A stretch of DNA of 64,000 nt from Aquella oligotrophica (GCF_002892535.1 NZ_CP024847.1:2756661-2820660), one strand, 5' to 3'. Positions 9,215 through 21,782 are shown, counted from the first letter of the stretch. Program-made: numbers and translations. The notes: generated by a model from the sequence alone, not told the origin.

Positions 9215-11993
9215 GAGACTCCACTCCACTAACAAAAATATTTAAGCCATGTACTCTCAACTCATGCTGTAAACCATTAGAAAGCTGTTCCAGCTTTAAT
9301 ATCTCAGAATCATTAGGAGTTTTCCCATTCTTTATTGAAAGTTCAAGTTTAGCAAAAAAATTTGCTAACCCAGTGACATAAAGATTGGCACATGCTCCAC
9401 GTAAAGAATGGCTGGCTCTAAATAACTCATCAATACTCCTGAGCTCTGACTCACCACACAACAAGATATATTGCTCTATTTGCTGCAATAGTTTAGAAAA
9501 TAATTTAGCTAATAATTCATGGTTATTGGCGAAAGTTCTCTCAATACTCCCCCAATCTATACCCAAGATGGAATCCAAATTTGGAATAACTATCGCGTCT
9601 CCCTCTTGATAACACCAGTGAGCAATTTTTGTGTATAACTCCTGCATGTCAATTGGCTTAGCTATATGATCACACATTCCTGATGCAAACATATTTGCTT
9701 TATCCTCAGCCATAACGGTTGCAGTTAAAGCAATTATTGGTAATTTAGGATTAGCTGCATGGATCAGCTTTGCAGCATCATAACCACTCATGATCGGCAT
9801 TTGGAGATCCATTAATATCAGATCAAATATTTCATTTTGCTCAATAATGAAGTTAACTACCTCCTGACCGTTATTGGCAATAGTTATCTGCGCACCTACT
9901 CTGACTAGCATGGCAGTAACTACTTCCTGATTAATTTCATTATCTTCAGCTATCAAAATTCTGAGGGTGCTAAAATCTGTAATCGCAGTATTTACACTAG
10001 TATATTCATTATATGAATAAACTCCTTTTAGTGCATCCTCCATTGACTGAAGTAACATATGTGGTAAAACTGGTTTTTGTAACAAAGTAATTTGCTCATT
10101 ATTTCCTAAATTGATTTCCTCACTAGAATATGCACTAACTATCAATACTGAAGGAATCTGTCCTTTTATTAACCCGCCAGCAGCAAGCTTGCGAATTTTA
10201 TTAATTGCATCTAACCCATTCATACCAGGCATTCGCCAATCCATCAGTATAAAATCAAATCCTTGGTTTTCAGATTCAACCAATATTTTTGCAATTGCAT
10301 TTTCAGCACTATCCGCTTCAATAACTTCATAGCCATTTTTTAATAAAATTTCCCTAAGAATATCACGCGCAAGCTCCTGATCATCAACAATCAGAATTCG
10401 CTTACCATGCCCTACAGATAAAGCTTGGGAATTACTCTCCTGCTGTATATGTCTAACAATAGGCAAGCGCAACTGGAAATAAAAAACCGAGCCATGGTTA
10501 AGCTTGCTGTCAACCTTGAGCTGACTACCCATTTCCGCAAGTATTTTGCTACTAATAACTAACCCCAGACCTGTACCGCCATATTTCCTAGTAATAGAAG
10601 AGTCCGATTGGGTAAATGGCTTAAATAACCGTGATAGCTGTTCTTCACTAATTCCAATTCCAGTATCTTTTATACTAAATTCAATCAAGGCCAGATCATC
10701 GCCTGACTCTAGAAGATTAAGTTTAAGCTCAATATAGCCTTTTTCGGTAAATTTTATCGCATTACTCAATAAATTATTAATCACTTGGGTCAAACGTAAT
10801 GAATCTCCAAGCAATTCTGTAGGAATATCATCATGCATCCGTACATAAAACTCAAGCTTATCCAAATTTCCATTAGTTACAGAAAAAACAGTTACTATCT
10901 GATGGATTAACTCGTGAAGATTAAATGGTTGCTGCTCAAGCTCCAGTTTACCCGACTCAATCTTAGAATAATCTAAAATATCATTGATTATACCCAGTAG
11001 CAATTTTGAAGAGGCGGTGATTTTTTGCAGATACCCACTCTGAATATAGTCTAGTCTAGTTTGTAATAAAAGTTGACTTAGTCCAATAACTGCATTTAAC
11101 GGTGTCCGAATTTCATGACTCATATTCGCCACAAACGCACTTTTTGCAATGCTCGCTGCCTCGGCTTCTGCTTTTGCCTGAATCAACTTAGTTTCATAAC
11201 TTTTCCGCTCGGTAATATCCTGGAGTACACCATAAACCCGGTAGCATTTACCATTCTGCATTTCGGGAAACCCTTTGCATCTAACCCATTTCTCATTACC
11301 CAAATAAGTAACAATAATAAATTCATCATCAAATGGAATACCATTTTCAATCGCATTGCCAAAAAGTCGAATTATTTTGTCCCGACTTTCTCCTTCTTTA
11401 TAAAAAGAAACCCCATCTGTAACTGAAGGCTGAAATCCAGCTGGTGTTTCATGCATTTGCGCGGTATATTCACCCCAATATACAGTATCACGTCCAACAT
11501 CATATTCCCAACTACCAACCAATACCAATTTTGCCGTCTCTGCCAAAAGTTTTTCACTATGTTTAAGCTTATCATCAAGTTCAACAAATTTGGTAATATC
11601 CTTGGCAATTCCCAAGTAACCTGTAATTTGTCCATCCGCTCCCCGAAGAGTAGTAATAGTTAATTCAACTTTTATCCTGTTAGCATCTTTGCCAATCCAT
11701 GTCCATTGACCAATATCCGGTGCGCTAGTCATCCTTGATTTATGAATAAAAACCTCAAATCCAGGATTTATCCGACATATAGACTCCCTTGATAACTCAC
11801 TGGCTTTTTGCTCAATTTCGGTAGAATCATGAAATATTGTCAATGAATTAATACCAATCATTTCTTTGGCAGTATAACCAAGTAGTTGCTCGGCTCCATG
11901 ATTAAAAATTTGGATAACTCCATTAATATCAGTGGAAATTATGGCATAATTTGTGCTATTTAGGATCTCACCTATCTCAGGTATTACATTCAC
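9201..11993 (-). CDS. Hybrid sensor histidine kinase, PAS-PAS-HisKA-HATPase-REC-REC-HPt
   Basis: About 930 residues and soluble. Order: two PAS/PAC domains (about 10-270), HisKA with [16 protein letters not shown], HATPase with the N box and G boxes (DTGIGI, GGTGLGL), receiver 1 (ILIVDDQEL, Asp in [10 protein letters not shown]), receiver 2 ([10 protein letters not shown], Asp in LILMDLQMP), and an HPt domain with its His in [10 protein letters not shown]. No membrane segment is seen, so it senses a cytoplasmic cue. It is a paralogue of the C-terminal half of the preceding gene. The frame opens with TTG at 12008, without a ribosome site. I prefer GTG at 11993, one base after the upstream stop. 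It is translationally coupled to both neighbours and very probably feeds the REC-GGDEF protein. Confidence 0.88.
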   Translation of the reverse strand: MNVIPEIGEILNSTNYAIISTDINGVIQIFNHGAEQLLGYTAKEMIGINSLTIFHDSTEIEQKASELSRESICRINPGFEVFIHKSRMTSAPDIGQWTWIGKDANRIKVELTITTLRGADGQITGYLGIAKDITKFVELDDKLKHSEKLLAETAKLVLVGSWEYDVGRDTVYWGEYTAQMHETPAGFQPSVTDGVSFYKEGESRDKIIRLFGNAIENGIPFDDEFIIVTYLGNEKWVRCKGFPEMQNGKCYRVYGVLQDITERKSYETKLIQAKAEAEAASIAKSAFVANMSHEIRTPLNAVIGLSQLLLQTRLDYIQSGYLQKITASSKLLLGIINDILDYSKIESGKLELEQQPFNLHELIHQIVTVFSVTNGNLDKLEFYVRMHDDIPTELLGDSLRLTQVINNLLSNAIKFTEKGYIELKLNLLESGDDLALIEFSIKDTGIGISEEQLSRLFKPFTQSDSSITRKYGGTGLGLVISSKILAEMGSQLKVDSKLNHGSVFYFQLRLPIVRHIQQESNSQALSVGHGKRILIVDDQELARDILREILLKNGYEVIEADSAENAIAKILVESENQGFDFILMDWRMPGMNGLDAINKIRKLAAGGLIKGQIPSVLIVSAYSSEEINLGNNEQITLLQKPVLPHMLLQSMEDALKGVYSYNEYTSVNTAITDFSTLRILIAEDNEINQEVVTAMLVRVGAQITIANNGQEVVNFIIEQNEIFDLILMDLQMPIMSGYDAAKLIHAANPKLPIIALTATVMAEDKANMFASGMCDHIAKPIDMQELYTKIAHWCYQEGDAIVIPNLDSILGIDWGSIERTFANNHELLAKLFSKLLQQIEQYILLCGESELRSIDELFRASHSLRGACANLYVTGLANFFAKLELSIKNGKTPNDSEILKLEQLSNGLQHELRVHGLNIFVSGVESHESI

Positions 11994-11994
11994 T

Positions 11995-14900
11995 TTATTT
12001 ATTCTCAACTAAAGATTTTTTTATTTCATTTCCTAGATTAACCGCAGCATCAAAAGCAAAGTTTTCAATCAGACGGATAAACTGATGAATTAATCCCTCA
12101 ACAAAAGATCCTTTAGCCATGAAATCTAACTGTTTTAGGTCATCATTTTCAACAATTTCATTAACTGAAATTACCTGCATAACTTTATCAAGTATTTCCA
12201 AAATCGAGTCAGTATTAGTTGAAAAAGTATTCAGTCCACCATATTCTGCATATAAGCTATTTTGTAACTTATTTAATTCAAAATTGAACTGCGTGATTAA
12301 CTTATTCAAACTCTCATAATTTGTTTGACTAAAGCCGCTATCAGACTTGGTTTCTTCTTCCAAACTACTAAATAATGTAAAAAGTGGATTTAGTCCTAAA
12401 TTACCAGCAGCCCCCTTGAGAGAATGCAGCAAATTACAAATTTGGCTTTGAGAGTGTTTCTCTATACTGCTAGCTAAAAGTAACATAGCTTCATCAAGCT
12501 GTATACTAAACTGCCCAAATAACTTCAATGCTTTCTCAAGGTCACCATTTACCACAGTTTTTATATACTCTAGATCAATAATAAAATCAACATATTGCTG
12601 AATCTGTTTTTCTGACATTTCTGCCTCAACACCAAGATCTACCTTCAACCATTTGGCAACTGTCAAATATAGTTTATTTGTTTCAATAGGTTTTGCAATA
12701 TGATCACACATTCCCGAATTCAACATCAGTTTAATATCTTCACTCATAACTGTTGCCGTTAAAGCAATAATCGGCAAATTTGGTAATTGTTGATGAATAA
12801 TAGTAGCAGCCTCATAACCACTCATCACAGGCATTTGTAAATCCATTAAAATCAGATCTATTTTGGCAGAATTGTTATTCGTAACCATATTTACTGCTTC
12901 AAGCCCATTATTAGCGATCATGACTGTTGCACCGATCTTATTCAACATAAGACTTGCAACTTCCTGGTTAATCAGATTATCTTCAACCAGCAAAATATTT
13001 TTACCTAAGAGTGAAACCAATTGTGGTTTAGCTTCCGGCATTTCCTGCAAGGTACTATTGATACTAAGTTGCAGAGCATTAATCAGCATTCCACGCGTCA
13101 CTGGTTTAGTAAGTAAAGCAACATCATCTTCTTTGGTCAAAGCTATCTCATGTTTTGAGTACGCACTTACCAGTAAAATTGTTGGCGCAGTTCGCCCCAA
13201 TACTCCCTCTTTCGCCATTAGCTTTAATTTACGAATAGCAGTTAAACCATTCATGCCAGACATTTTCCAATCCATAATTACAAAATCAAAGCCACTGTCT
13301 TTATCTGACAATATCATGGTCAAAGCTTCCTCAGCACTCTGTGCCTCAGATACATTCTGGCTAAGTCCCTCGAGAATATTTCGTAAAATATTTCTGGTTA
13401 TGGGTTCATCATCAACAATCAGAACTCTTTTGCCCCTAATTTTAGTCAATCCTCCCTCTTCAGGAACATCTTCGTATGGCAGGTTTAAGTTGAAACTAAA
13501 TTTAGAACCAATACCGGACACGCTCTCAAGATTTAATTCAGACCCCATAACCCGCAGAATCTGGTTACTGATGACCAACCCCAGTCCAGTTCCGCCATAT
13601 TTACGGGTAATCGAGGAGTCTGATTGGCTAAATGGTTTAAATAGTGACTGCTGTTGCTCCTCAGCAATACCGATACCAGTATCTTTCATCGAAACCAGAA
13701 GTGAGACGGTTTTTTCCGGCGGATTAATCGATAATAAACTAATAGTCAGTTCAATTTTACCTTCTGGAGTAAATTTAACGGCATTACTAAGTAGATTTGT
13801 CAGGACTTGTGCAATCCGTAATTTATCACCAAAAAGATTTTGGGGAACATTATTATCAACATGGATAAAAAATTCAAGATTTTCAGGAGAACGATTATTT
13901 GCAATAAATATAATTATCAACTGGTTTAAAACTTCATCAAGATTAAATCTCACCTTTTCAAGCATTAACTTGCCAGCCTCAATTTTTGAATAATCAAGAA
14001 TATCATTAATTATCCCTAGTAGCAATTGTGAAGAATTGATTATTTTATTAACGTAATCCTTTTGAATATGATTAAGCGAGGTATCTGTAAGTAACTGGCT
14101 TAATCCAATAACTGCATTCATTGGAGTTCTAATCTCGTGGCTCATATTAGCGACAAAATTACTTTTGGCAATGCTTGCTTCTTCGGCAGCTTTTCTTGCT
14201 GCAATCAGGTTTGCTTCATACTCTACCTGCTGACTGATATCAACTACTACCGACCAGATAACTTCGCGACCAGTATGATCAGTGGTCAAAATACCATTTA
14301 GCAGAACTGGATAACAGCTGCCATCTTTCCTGATGTATTCTTTTCTATACGGACCATAAAGACGTGTTGCTTTTAAGGACTCCAACTGAATCTGCTCTTG
14401 CTCCTGATATTCAGAAGGGGTTATATCCCAATAATCACTTTGTTTTATCTCTTCAAGAGTATAGCCGATTGAATTAAGTAATGAGTTATTGGCTTCAAGA
14501 AAAGCACCTGTCGCAAAATCATTCATGGCAATACCAACTGGCGATAATTCAAACAGATTCTGGAATTTTTCCGCAGTTTTTTGCAATTCATTCTGCAATA
14601 TCTTATAGTTACTGATTTCTTGATGAGTACCATACATTAATTCAGGCTTCCCATCATTAGTCCAGGTAGTAACTTTTCCACGATCAAGCACCCAGACCCA
14701 ATACCCATCACGATGCCGCATACGTATTTCACAAGCATAAAATTCAGATTTGCCAGTAAAATGCTCCTGCAATAATTGATTTCTACGAATTTTGTCATCC
14801 GGATGCATACATTTAGTCGAGGTGTTTATATCTGTAGGAGCTAACTCCTCCAATGTATAACCGATTGTTTCAGCCCATTTTTTATTAAAAATAGTCGCAC

Positions 14901-17900
14901 CAGTTTGAATATTCCACTCCCAAGTGCCAAGACCAGTACCATCAATCATATAGCCCAATCGTCCACGCTCAGCATCCAATTCCCGTACCAGATTGACCCG
15001 ATCTGAGATATCATGGCAAACTCCGTACATTCTGAGGCAGATTCCATTTTCCATAACCGGAAATCCTTTGACCCTCATCCACTTATAGTTACCCTGATAA
15101 CTGACTGCTCTAACCTCAATATCAAAGGATAAACCACTAGCCACACTTTCCATAAACGATGAATTCACTTTATCACGATAGTAACCTTCTTCATAAAACC
15201 GACTAACATCGGCTTCATAGGAAGAAAGATAATCTAGTGGTGCCTCAAATAACTCATACATCGTCTTAGTCCAAAGCACTTCGCCACTAAGCAAATTAAC
15301 TTCCCAGCCACCAATCAGCCCCATCTGTCCAGTCTGTTCAAGTAACTCTCGGCTAAACTTTAGTTTCTCATTAGCAATTACCAGCTCAGTAATATCTTTG
15401 GCAATCCCAAGATAACCATAAATTTCACCATTTTTATCAAAAAGAGCCGTTACACTTAATTCAACTTGTAACCGACTGCCATCTTTTCTGATATATGTCC
15501 ACTGATTAGTATCTGCACCACCTAAACGCGAGCGATAAACAAATACTTCAAATCCCGGAGCAATAGCAACATTAAATTCAGTAGACAGCCTATCTGCCAT
15601 TGCCGCAACCTCTGCTGAATCATGAATAATTGCTGGAGTTTTTAAATTAATGACTTCGCTTGCCGAATAACCAAGCATCTCCTCAGCACCAGTATTAAAA
15701 CTTTTAATGATCCCATTACAGTCGGTAGAAATTATTGATTGTTTAGCTGAATTGAGAATTGCATTTTGTAACCCGGACATCTGAATAATTTCATCCATTA
15801 ATCGATGCTGTTCAGTCACATTGGTAAATGTACCAACTACCCGGCGAACCACGCCATCCTGGTCTATAATTCCACAACCACGAACAATTAACCATAACGT
15901 CTGGCCATTTTTATGATGAAATCTTGCAGTTAACCGATATGGAATCTTATCTGAAACAGCTAGGTGGCTTGCCTTAGTGACCATTTCAGCATCTTCAGTA
16001 AAAATAACCGTCTGCCATAGCCCAAGGTTATCATCCTTAAACTCATACTCTTCATAACCGAACAAGATACGAACGTTTTCACTATAATATACCGCCCCAG
16101 TCTCAACATTCCAATCCCACCAGCCATCATTGACCGCATTTAAAATAGTTTGATATAACTGCTCATTCTGAGTAAACATCACTGCACTAGCATTTTGCTT
16201 CTCAAGTTCATGTTCAAGCATTACCTGATGGCTAATATCGCGAAAACTGGCATAACAAACTAATGGATTGCCCGAAGAAGCATCTCGCTGTATCCCTATT
16301 TTGGCGCTAACATGTAGTTTTGATCCATTATAAAGAAGCAAAATCAGCTTCTGATCATAAATATCACCAATTAACATTTGTTCAAACATTTCGGTTGAAG
16401 CGGCGTGACACTCTTCAGCACATAAGATGAAGATTGACTGATTAATTAAATAGGTCTTATCCGGATAACCCAGAACATTAACTAGCGTATCATTACAATT
16501 AAGAATAAGGCGGTTCGAGTAATCAAAGGTTAAATATAGATCTGGAGCATTTTCATAAAGCAACATGTATTGATGTCGGCTCTTATTTAACAGCTTCGTC
16601 CGTCGGTACACCAAGCGCTTAAGGTTACGGTTACTCTGATTAATCGTATAAACTAGAACAATCAACAATGAAGAAAGCACACTGACTAATAAGCCAAAAA
16701 CCAGAAATAGCAATGGCTGAAAACTCATCGGATGCTCATTAATATATTGCTGGCTTGGCCAACTATCGATCTTCATTACTGCGCCATTAACTGGATATGC
16801 AGAAGTAGTTAAATGATTAAGAAAATTATTTACCGGATCAGTTGTCTTTATTTGCTTAAAAAGCAGTTGATTATCTATAAATATTTTAAAATTAAGCTGC
16901 CCTAATCCACTATCATTATCAATAACTCGCTGCAAAATTTTGTCTATTTTTAGTAGTGCCAGCTGCTGGATTTTACCTTTATAATTTAAACACCAATAAT
17001 AGGTATTGTGAAATAGAATTGTATCCAAACTAGCATTAGCTGATAAGCCAGTTATGCCTCTGCAACTGCTTTCGATCTGTGCCAATTGCTCTGAATCAAA
17101 AGGTGTCACGCTATTTTTTATATGACTAACACCAATATTATCAACGACTTTCAGCAAAACTAGCTCATTAAAATTATTCAAATAACTTTGGCTATCAGTT
17201 TCCCATAAAGCATTGTTAAAACTATCCACAGCCAAACGCCGATAAAATCGTTCAAGGGCAAGAACATCAGCTTTAAACTCGTTAGCAAGATTGGTAACTA
17301 AAATCTGATTATTGCGAAGTAAACTATCAGCATAAAATTTATGCGCACTGAGAATTAGTAACTGCCATTGAAAAATTACAAAAGTAACCAAAACTGCAAA
17401 GAAAGAGAGTGCTGATGCATATATTTTTATTGCCTTAAAACGAATAATTTCTCGATAGATAAATAAAAATTGGGTCGTAGCAAGTAAAAAAATACCTATA
17501 GCGGTATGAATTGCAATACCAATTGAACTAACCCAAGAGTAAAGAGATGGGAGATGAAAAGCATAACCAACCATTGCAAGCGAGCTTAGAATAAAAGCAA
17601 TTGCGATTAAAAGCAGCTGGATAAATAACATAATCGTCCGGTAGGAACGAACTACATTAAAAATTAGCGCTAGATTTAGAACAATAAAAGAGATGGCTGT
17701 AGTTGGGGACATTCGTCCAGGTAAAAATGCTACTTTGTTAAGATAGATCTGAAGCACAACAGAATCAATTCCAAAGTTAATACCAAACAGATACTCGGAT
17801 AAAGTAAGAATATTAATTATACCTGAAAGATAACATGAAAACAAAAACCAGCGATGCCTACCCAAGCGAAGTGTAATTGCAACTCCGCTTAAAAAAAAGC

Positions 17901-18060
17901 ATAATGCAGTGTTAAACTGCATCGGAGAGTAACTGGGTAAAATATGAACAATTTGGCTACTCTGGATACACCAGCCAAACATTACAAATAAACCAAGAGA
18001 CATGATAATTAAAGCCAGAATCTGAATAATTAGTTTAAATCCGCCAGTTATATTTTTCAT
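11995..18060 (-). CDS. Giant membrane-bound hybrid histidine kinase with six PAS domains
   Basis: About 2021 residues. The N-terminal 240 hold about seven membrane helices of a type common in PAS-signalling proteins ([11 protein letters not shown] near residue 119). An extracytoplasmic CHASE-like region follows (about 250-445), then a membrane helix (about 448-472). In the cytoplasm: about six PAS domains (500-1300), HisKA with [16 protein letters not shown], HATPase (DTGIGI, GGTGLGL), two receivers (Asp in VIMDWKMSG and LILMDLQMP) and an HPt with its His in [11 protein letters not shown] near residue 1879. The frame opens at TTG 18072. The ATG at 18060 has GAGAG upstream and was chosen. It lies 14 bases after the GGDEF-EAL gene. 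It is probably the envelope sensor of the exopolysaccharide operon. Confidence 0.9.
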   Translation of the reverse strand: MKNITGGFKLIIQILALIIMSLGLFVMFGWCIQSSQIVHILPSYSPMQFNTALCFFLSGVAITLRLGRHRWFLFSCYLSGIINILTLSEYLFGINFGIDSVVLQIYLNKVAFLPGRMSPTTAISFIVLNLALIFNVVRSYRTIMLFIQLLLIAIAFILSSLAMVGYAFHLPSLYSWVSSIGIAIHTAIGIFLLATTQFLFIYREIIRFKAIKIYASALSFFAVLVTFVIFQWQLLILSAHKFYADSLLRNNQILVTNLANEFKADVLALERFYRRLAVDSFNNALWETDSQSYLNNFNELVLLKVVDNIGVSHIKNSVTPFDSEQLAQIESSCRGITGLSANASLDTILFHNTYYWCLNYKGKIQQLALLKIDKILQRVIDNDSGLGQLNFKIFIDNQLLFKQIKTTDPVNNFLNHLTTSAYPVNGAVMKIDSWPSQQYINEHPMSFQPLLFLVFGLLVSVLSSLLIVLVYTINQSNRNLKRLVYRRTKLLNKSRHQYMLLYENAPDLYLTFDYSNRLILNCNDTLVNVLGYPDKTYLINQSIFILCAEECHAASTEMFEQMLIGDIYDQKLILLLYNGSKLHVSAKIGIQRDASSGNPLVCYASFRDISHQVMLEHELEKQNASAVMFTQNEQLYQTILNAVNDGWWDWNVETGAVYYSENVRILFGYEEYEFKDDNLGLWQTVIFTEDAEMVTKASHLAVSDKIPYRLTARFHHKNGQTLWLIVRGCGIIDQDGVVRRVVGTFTNVTEQHRLMDEIIQMSGLQNAILNSAKQSIISTDCNGIIKSFNTGAEEMLGYSASEVINLKTPAIIHDSAEVAAMADRLSTEFNVAIAPGFEVFVYRSRLGGADTNQWTYIRKDGSRLQVELSVTALFDKNGEIYGYLGIAKDITELVIANEKLKFSRELLEQTGQMGLIGGWEVNLLSGEVLWTKTMYELFEAPLDYLSSYEADVSRFYEEGYYRDKVNSSFMESVASGLSFDIEVRAVSYQGNYKWMRVKGFPVMENGICLRMYGVCHDISDRVNLVRELDAERGRLGYMIDGTGLGTWEWNIQTGATIFNKKWAETIGYTLEELAPTDINTSTKCMHPDDKIRRNQLLQEHFTGKSEFYACEIRMRHRDGYWVWVLDRGKVTTWTNDGKPELMYGTHQEISNYKILQNELQKTAEKFQNLFELSPVGIAMNDFATGAFLEANNSLLNSIGYTLEEIKQSDYWDITPSEYQEQEQIQLESLKATRLYGPYRKEYIRKDGSCYPVLLNGILTTDHTGREVIWSVVVDISQQVEYEANLIAARKAAEEASIAKSNFVANMSHEIRTPMNAVIGLSQLLTDTSLNHIQKDYVNKIINSSQLLLGIINDILDYSKIEAGKLMLEKVRFNLDEVLNQLIIIFIANNRSPENLEFFIHVDNNVPQNLFGDKLRIAQVLTNLLSNAVKFTPEGKIELTISLLSINPPEKTVSLLVSMKDTGIGIAEEQQQSLFKPFSQSDSSITRKYGGTGLGLVISNQILRVMGSELNLESVSGIGSKFSFNLNLPYEDVPEEGGLTKIRGKRVLIVDDEPITRNILRNILEGLSQNVSEAQSAEEALTMILSDKDSGFDFVIMDWKMSGMNGLTAIRKLKLMAKEGVLGRTAPTILLVSAYSKHEIALTKEDDVALLTKPVTRGMLINALQLSINSTLQEMPEAKPQLVSLLGKNILLVEDNLINQEVASLMLNKIGATVMIANNGLEAVNMVTNNNSAKIDLILMDLQMPVMSGYEAATIIHQQLPNLPIIALTATVMSEDIKLMLNSGMCDHIAKPIETNKLYLTVAKWLKVDLGVEAEMSEKQIQQYVDFIIDLEYIKTVVNGDLEKALKLFGQFSIQLDEAMLLLASSIEKHSQSQICNLLHSLKGAAGNLGLNPLFTLFSSLEEETKSDSGFSQTNYESLNKLITQFNFELNKLQNSLYAEYGGLNTFSTNTDSILEILDKVMQVISVNEIVENDDLKQLDFMAKGSFVEGLIHQFIRLIENFAFDAAVNLGNEIKKSLVENK

Positions 18061-18074
18061 AACCACTCTCAATA

Positions 18075-19433
18075 TTAACTCTGACTATATTTTTCCATGT
18101 GCAGTTGACAGGCATCTATAAAGGCTAGCGTTTGCCCAAGTATATATCCCTGAAAATATTTATAACCTATTCCCTGTAATATCCGTAGCTGTTCAAGAGT
18201 TTCAATCCCTTCAGCTACCAAATCAATATTCATTTTTCTGGCATAAAAGCTGATAGCTTCAAAAATTGCCAGACTATTTTCATAATTATCATGCCGAGGA
18301 TTTAATGCTCGGGCAAAAGACATATCCAACTTTACTGTATCAAAACGACATTCCATGAGGCGCTGTAAAGAGGAATATGCAACCCCAAAATCATCTAATG
18401 CCAACCTGATACCAAATTGGTGGACTTTTTCGATTAATTGTCTGAAGAAATGAGAGTTTTTGGCATCATCAGGCATAAGCTGATTTTCAGTAATTTCAAA
18501 TTCCAGCTGTACATTTTGAAAAAGCTCTTTATTTATAACATAAACTTTTAATAGCTCATCAACATGTAGTAAAAAATTCTCGACTGACAAGGCTAGATTT
18601 ATTGATATTTTTAATTGGGTAGTTGAAAGCAAATGAGACCAGCATTCATTCTGAAGAAGAAGAATAACCTTGTCTAGCATCAACTGGTTTAGTTTACTAC
18701 TGAAGCCATTTTCCATAATATAGTCAATAAACATGTCTGGATTAAGTATATTACCATCGAGATCAAGTCGAACCAACACCTCATAACCAATAATCTGATT
18801 TATATCAGTTCCAACAGGCTGCAATACAATAAAAAAACGGTCTTCATCAAAGAGTTTCTGAATTGCTGCCGGAAAATCAAGTTTATTATATGATAACTCA
18901 CTATGCACTGGATCAAATTTAATTAGATTTATTTTTGCTCTTTTGGCAAAATTGATACTGCTTGCCAGGGAGGAGTAAAGATTATTTACATTAAATGACA
19001 GATTTAGATTAAGCAGATAAGCAAGGCGAACACTACATTCAAGGATATTGCCATTTACATGATATGGAGTAGACAGTGTTTCATAAAGCCGCTCGAGTAA
19101 TTCCAAATCTACATTATCACTTACAAGTATCATAAATTCATCACCATTCATCCGGATTAGCACCTGCTGATGATTAAAAAATTCACGAATCCTCATACAT
19201 AATGAGATTAAAATTGAATCTCCTGCTTGCAAAGAGTAGAAATTATTTATCTTGGCAAATTGATTAATATTTATCAAAATTGCATTTAATGGCTTTCCAA
19301 GACTAAGCGTACTAGTCACAAACTCATCAAGCATCTCCTGATAGAATGCACGATTATAAGATTGAGTCAACTCATCATAAATACCCGATGAATGAAGATT
19401 ATTCTGCTTCCCTGAAATAGAATCTGCTTTCAT
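18075..19433 (-). CDS. GGDEF-EAL protein, degenerate GGDEF with apparently intact EAL
   Basis: 452 residues without membrane segments. The GGDEF domain (about 20-170) reads NGDEF, so the first Gly is lost and cyclase activity is doubtful. The EAL domain (about 190-445) keeps the expected metal and catalytic residues: the Glu of EVLVRL (EAL reads EVL), Asn in SINLALS, Glu in EFEITEN, the pair in LALDDFG, Lys in TVKLDMSF, Glu in VAEGIE and Gln in YFQGY. A c-di-GMP phosphodiesterase, perhaps gated by the inactive GGDEF, is the simplest reading. It may instead be a receptor. Its ATG overlaps the HlyD-like gene's stop (ATGA). Confidence 0.88.
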   Translation of the reverse strand: MKADSISGKQNNLHSSGIYDELTQSYNRAFYQEMLDEFVTSTLSLGKPLNAILININQFAKINNFYSLQAGDSILISLCMRIREFFNHQQVLIRMNGDEFMILVSDNVDLELLERLYETLSTPYHVNGNILECSVRLAYLLNLNLSFNVNNLYSSLASSINFAKRAKINLIKFDPVHSELSYNKLDFPAAIQKLFDEDRFFIVLQPVGTDINQIIGYEVLVRLDLDGNILNPDMFIDYIMENGFSSKLNQLMLDKVILLLQNECWSHLLSTTQLKISINLALSVENFLLHVDELLKVYVINKELFQNVQLEFEITENQLMPDDAKNSHFFRQLIEKVHQFGIRLALDDFGVAYSSLQRLMECRFDTVKLDMSFARALNPRHDNYENSLAIFEAISFYARKMNIDLVAEGIETLEQLRILQGIGYKYFQGYILGQTLAFIDACQLHMEKYSQS

Positions 19434-20455
19434 AATAAAACTTCCACCTCAATACCATTTACTTTATACGAATCAGGAAACCCACTTTCAGGCTTAATCA
19501 CAATTACCGGTTTCCTTTCATTTTGACTACCAACCAAATCAACACCTTTATATAATTTATCGGTAAAACTGGGGATATTCTCGATAATTCCGCTAGCAAT
19601 GCCTTTATTTGGCAAAATCAACCTGACTCTAGCACCTGCATGCACCCTTGCTAAATATTTAGCATCGACAAACGCTAATACTCTAAATTGATCCTGACTT
19701 GAAATCACCAAAATATTCTTGTCTTTCGCAACAAACTCTCCACTATGAACTGCAATTTCCTTAATCGTACCATTAGTTGGCGCAACTAGATTTAATAATT
19801 CATTTTGTTTATTTTTATCTATCATTTCCAGTTCAATTTTGCGAATATCATCATCAAATACCTGAGCCTTATTTACCTCAAAATCAAGTTTGGCTTGAGT
19901 GATTCTTGCCAAAATCATTTTATATTGCTGTTCAGCATTCAAGTATAGCTGCCTGGCATCGTGCAGCTGCAATAAAGTAACAATGCCCTGTTTCTGATAA
20001 ACCAACAAATTATCATAATAGCTCTTACTGGTTTTTATCTGCCCTAATGCCTGCTTCTTTAACTCTTCAAGCTCAGCTATTTCTGGATTTTGATAAGCAT
20101 TTTTCTGTTGTAAAAGAGTTTCCATCTGGCGGCTTAGGGTAGTAATCTGACTTTCAAGAACTGGTGATTTTAGTTTAACCAAATTCATGTTTATTTTGAC
20201 CTTATCACCCTGAAGATAATTGATTGATTCGACATAACCATCGATAGGAGCATTGATATTAAATTCCTCCGCTACTACAACTCCTTTTGCATGCGGATAG
20301 AAATTGTCATAAACAATTTTGCCAACAAGATAAATCATTGGTAATAATAAAAAAACAGCAAGTAAGTACCACTGTAATCGTGGAATCAACTTCTTGCCAA
20401 GTCCATACTCGGCTTTACTATTTGGATTGCGATTAACCTGTTTCAATTTGAACAA
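19430..20455 (-). CDS. HlyD-like membrane fusion/periplasmic adaptor for polysaccharide export
   Basis: 341 residues. One membrane helix (about 30-52) anchors a periplasmic part. A biotinyl-lipoyl half-motif (APIDGYVESINYLQGDKV, about 69-86) is followed by coiled-coil hairpin helices (about 98-225), the second lipoyl half (LVAPTNGTIKEIAVHSGEFV) and a beta-barrel end. This layout is that of HlyD/EmrA adaptors and of the periplasmic part of Alg44, but no PilZ domain precedes it. The start is TTG at 20455 with AGGGAG at the right distance. The ribosome site lies inside the end of the GT2 gene. Partnering with that synthase is inferred from the 4-base gap. Confidence 0.85.
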   Translation of the reverse strand: MFKLKQVNRNPNSKAEYGLGKKLIPRLQWYLLAVFLLLPMIYLVGKIVYDNFYPHAKGVVVAEEFNINAPIDGYVESINYLQGDKVKINMNLVKLKSPVLESQITTLSRQMETLLQQKNAYQNPEIAELEELKKQALGQIKTSKSYYDNLLVYQKQGIVTLLQLHDARQLYLNAEQQYKMILARITQAKLDFEVNKAQVFDDDIRKIELEMIDKNKQNELLNLVAPTNGTIKEIAVHSGEFVAKDKNILVISSQDQFRVLAFVDAKYLARVHAGARVRLILPNKGIASGIIENIPSFTDKLYKGVDLVGSQNERKPVIVIKPESGFPDSYKVNGIEVEVLL

Positions 20456-20459
20456 AAAA

Positions 20460-21782
20460 TCACTCCCTATTTTTAAGAACCCACCACGGAGCCATAGAAC
20501 TATAGCGATGGCTATTTAAGGTTATCTCATAGATAATTGCTATAGCAGTCCATATTCTCATTATGAACTGATAGATTGGCATCAAGAATAAATATGGAAT
20601 CGTCAAAAAATCTCTACGTTTCCGTTCTGAAACCATTGTAATAAATATCACAAAATTTAGAAATGTAATTAATAAATAATAGAAATAGGTTAACAGTAAT
20701 AAGGTTAGCACAAAATTTAACTGAAAGTTAAATAATATATAAGGAATATAGACTAGTATCGACAAGGGTACTACCAAATTAAATAACAACCCTCCCCACA
20801 TCAAAAGAAATGATGTAGTAAACCGCATAAAGGATGAAGTAAGCCTCCCCCTGTAACGTTTAAGCCAAACATAGAACATATCGCCATCCCAACGTAATCG
20901 CTGCCGGAACAAAACACGCCAGCTTTCTGGGGCATCTGTATGGCTAACCAACCGTGAAGAGTGAAGAAGTCGCAATTTATGATAACGCGAAAACATCGAC
21001 TGAATCCGAATAGTCAAATCAAGATCTTCTCCCGAACCAGTACGCCATCCCCCCATCTGTTTAAGCATTGTTTTACGAAAAAAACCAAATGCACCTGAAA
21101 TTATATTCAAGCTATTTAATTCAGACAAGCCCTGTCTGGCAAGATTTATTCCAAGTAGATACTCAAGATTTTGCAGATTGGTCACAAGATTCTTACTGGC
21201 ATTTCTTACTCTTACTGCACCACTTAGCGCAACAACACTTTGCTCAACAAACATCTGTGCTGCGACCTGTATCGATGTGTTATCACAGGAGGTCTCACCA
21301 TCGAGAACCATAATAATTTCGCCTTTTGCCAATTGCAATCCCAAATTCAATGATGAAACCTTTCCTCCTCGAATATATTTAGGAATGACCCTAATTTCAC
21401 GATTAGGAACATTTCCATAACTTTTAGCAATTGCTAATGCTGCAGCATAAGTATGCTGATTTTGTTTAGAGCCATCAACAATTACAAGAATTTCAATATT
21501 ACCAGAGTAGATCTGTTCAACCAGAGAACGAATTGATAAAATCACCCCAGTACCCTCGCTGTAGCATGGAATAATACAGCTAATCGTTGGATAATACAAT
21601 GGATAATTTGGACATCGACTAAAGCTTGCTAATAAAAATTGACGTAAAATTGTCAAAATAATTATCAGATAATAGGGTAGTTCAATAAGTAAGACAATTG
21701 TAAATAGCCCCATCAAAAATTGATAACGCCCAAGTTCCAAGATGGCTGTTGATATTACTATCAAATAAGAATGAAAATCCAT
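20460..21782 (-). CDS. Processive family 2 glycosyltransferase (polysaccharide synthase)
   Basis: A membrane GT2 of the BcsA/NodC/IcaA/Alg8 kind, 440 residues. A membrane segment lies near 18-45. The catalytic part shows IPCYSEGTG, the UDP-site Asp in VIVDGSK, a DGE in place of the usual DxD (VLDGETS), the ED of GEDLDL and the acceptor motif QRLRW that marks processive synthases. Several helices follow (about 310-410). It polymerises a sugar nucleotide and pushes the chain through the membrane. The sugar cannot be told. No PilZ domain is fused to it. It shares one base with the preceding gene (TAATG) and is 4 bases from the HlyD-like gene. Confidence 0.88.
   Translation of the reverse strand: MDFHSYLIVISTAILELGRYQFLMGLFTIVLLIELPYYLIIILTILRQFLLASFSRCPNYPLYYPTISCIIPCYSEGTGVILSIRSLVEQIYSGNIEILVIVDGSKQNQHTYAAALAIAKSYGNVPNREIRVIPKYIRGGKVSSLNLGLQLAKGEIIMVLDGETSCDNTSIQVAAQMFVEQSVVALSGAVRVRNASKNLVTNLQNLEYLLGINLARQGLSELNSLNIISGAFGFFRKTMLKQMGGWRTGSGEDLDLTIRIQSMFSRYHKLRLLHSSRLVSHTDAPESWRVLFRQRLRWDGDMFYVWLKRYRGRLTSSFMRFTTSFLLMWGGLLFNLVVPLSILVYIPYILFNFQLNFVLTLLLLTYFYYLLITFLNFVIFITMVSERKRRDFLTIPYLFLMPIYQFIMRIWTAIAIIYEITLNSHRYSSMAPWWVLKNRE

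Noticed and set aside
12863..13993. A 376-codon plus-strand open frame
   Set aside because: It is antisense to the HisKA-REC region of the giant kinase, low in coding character and without a ribosome site.
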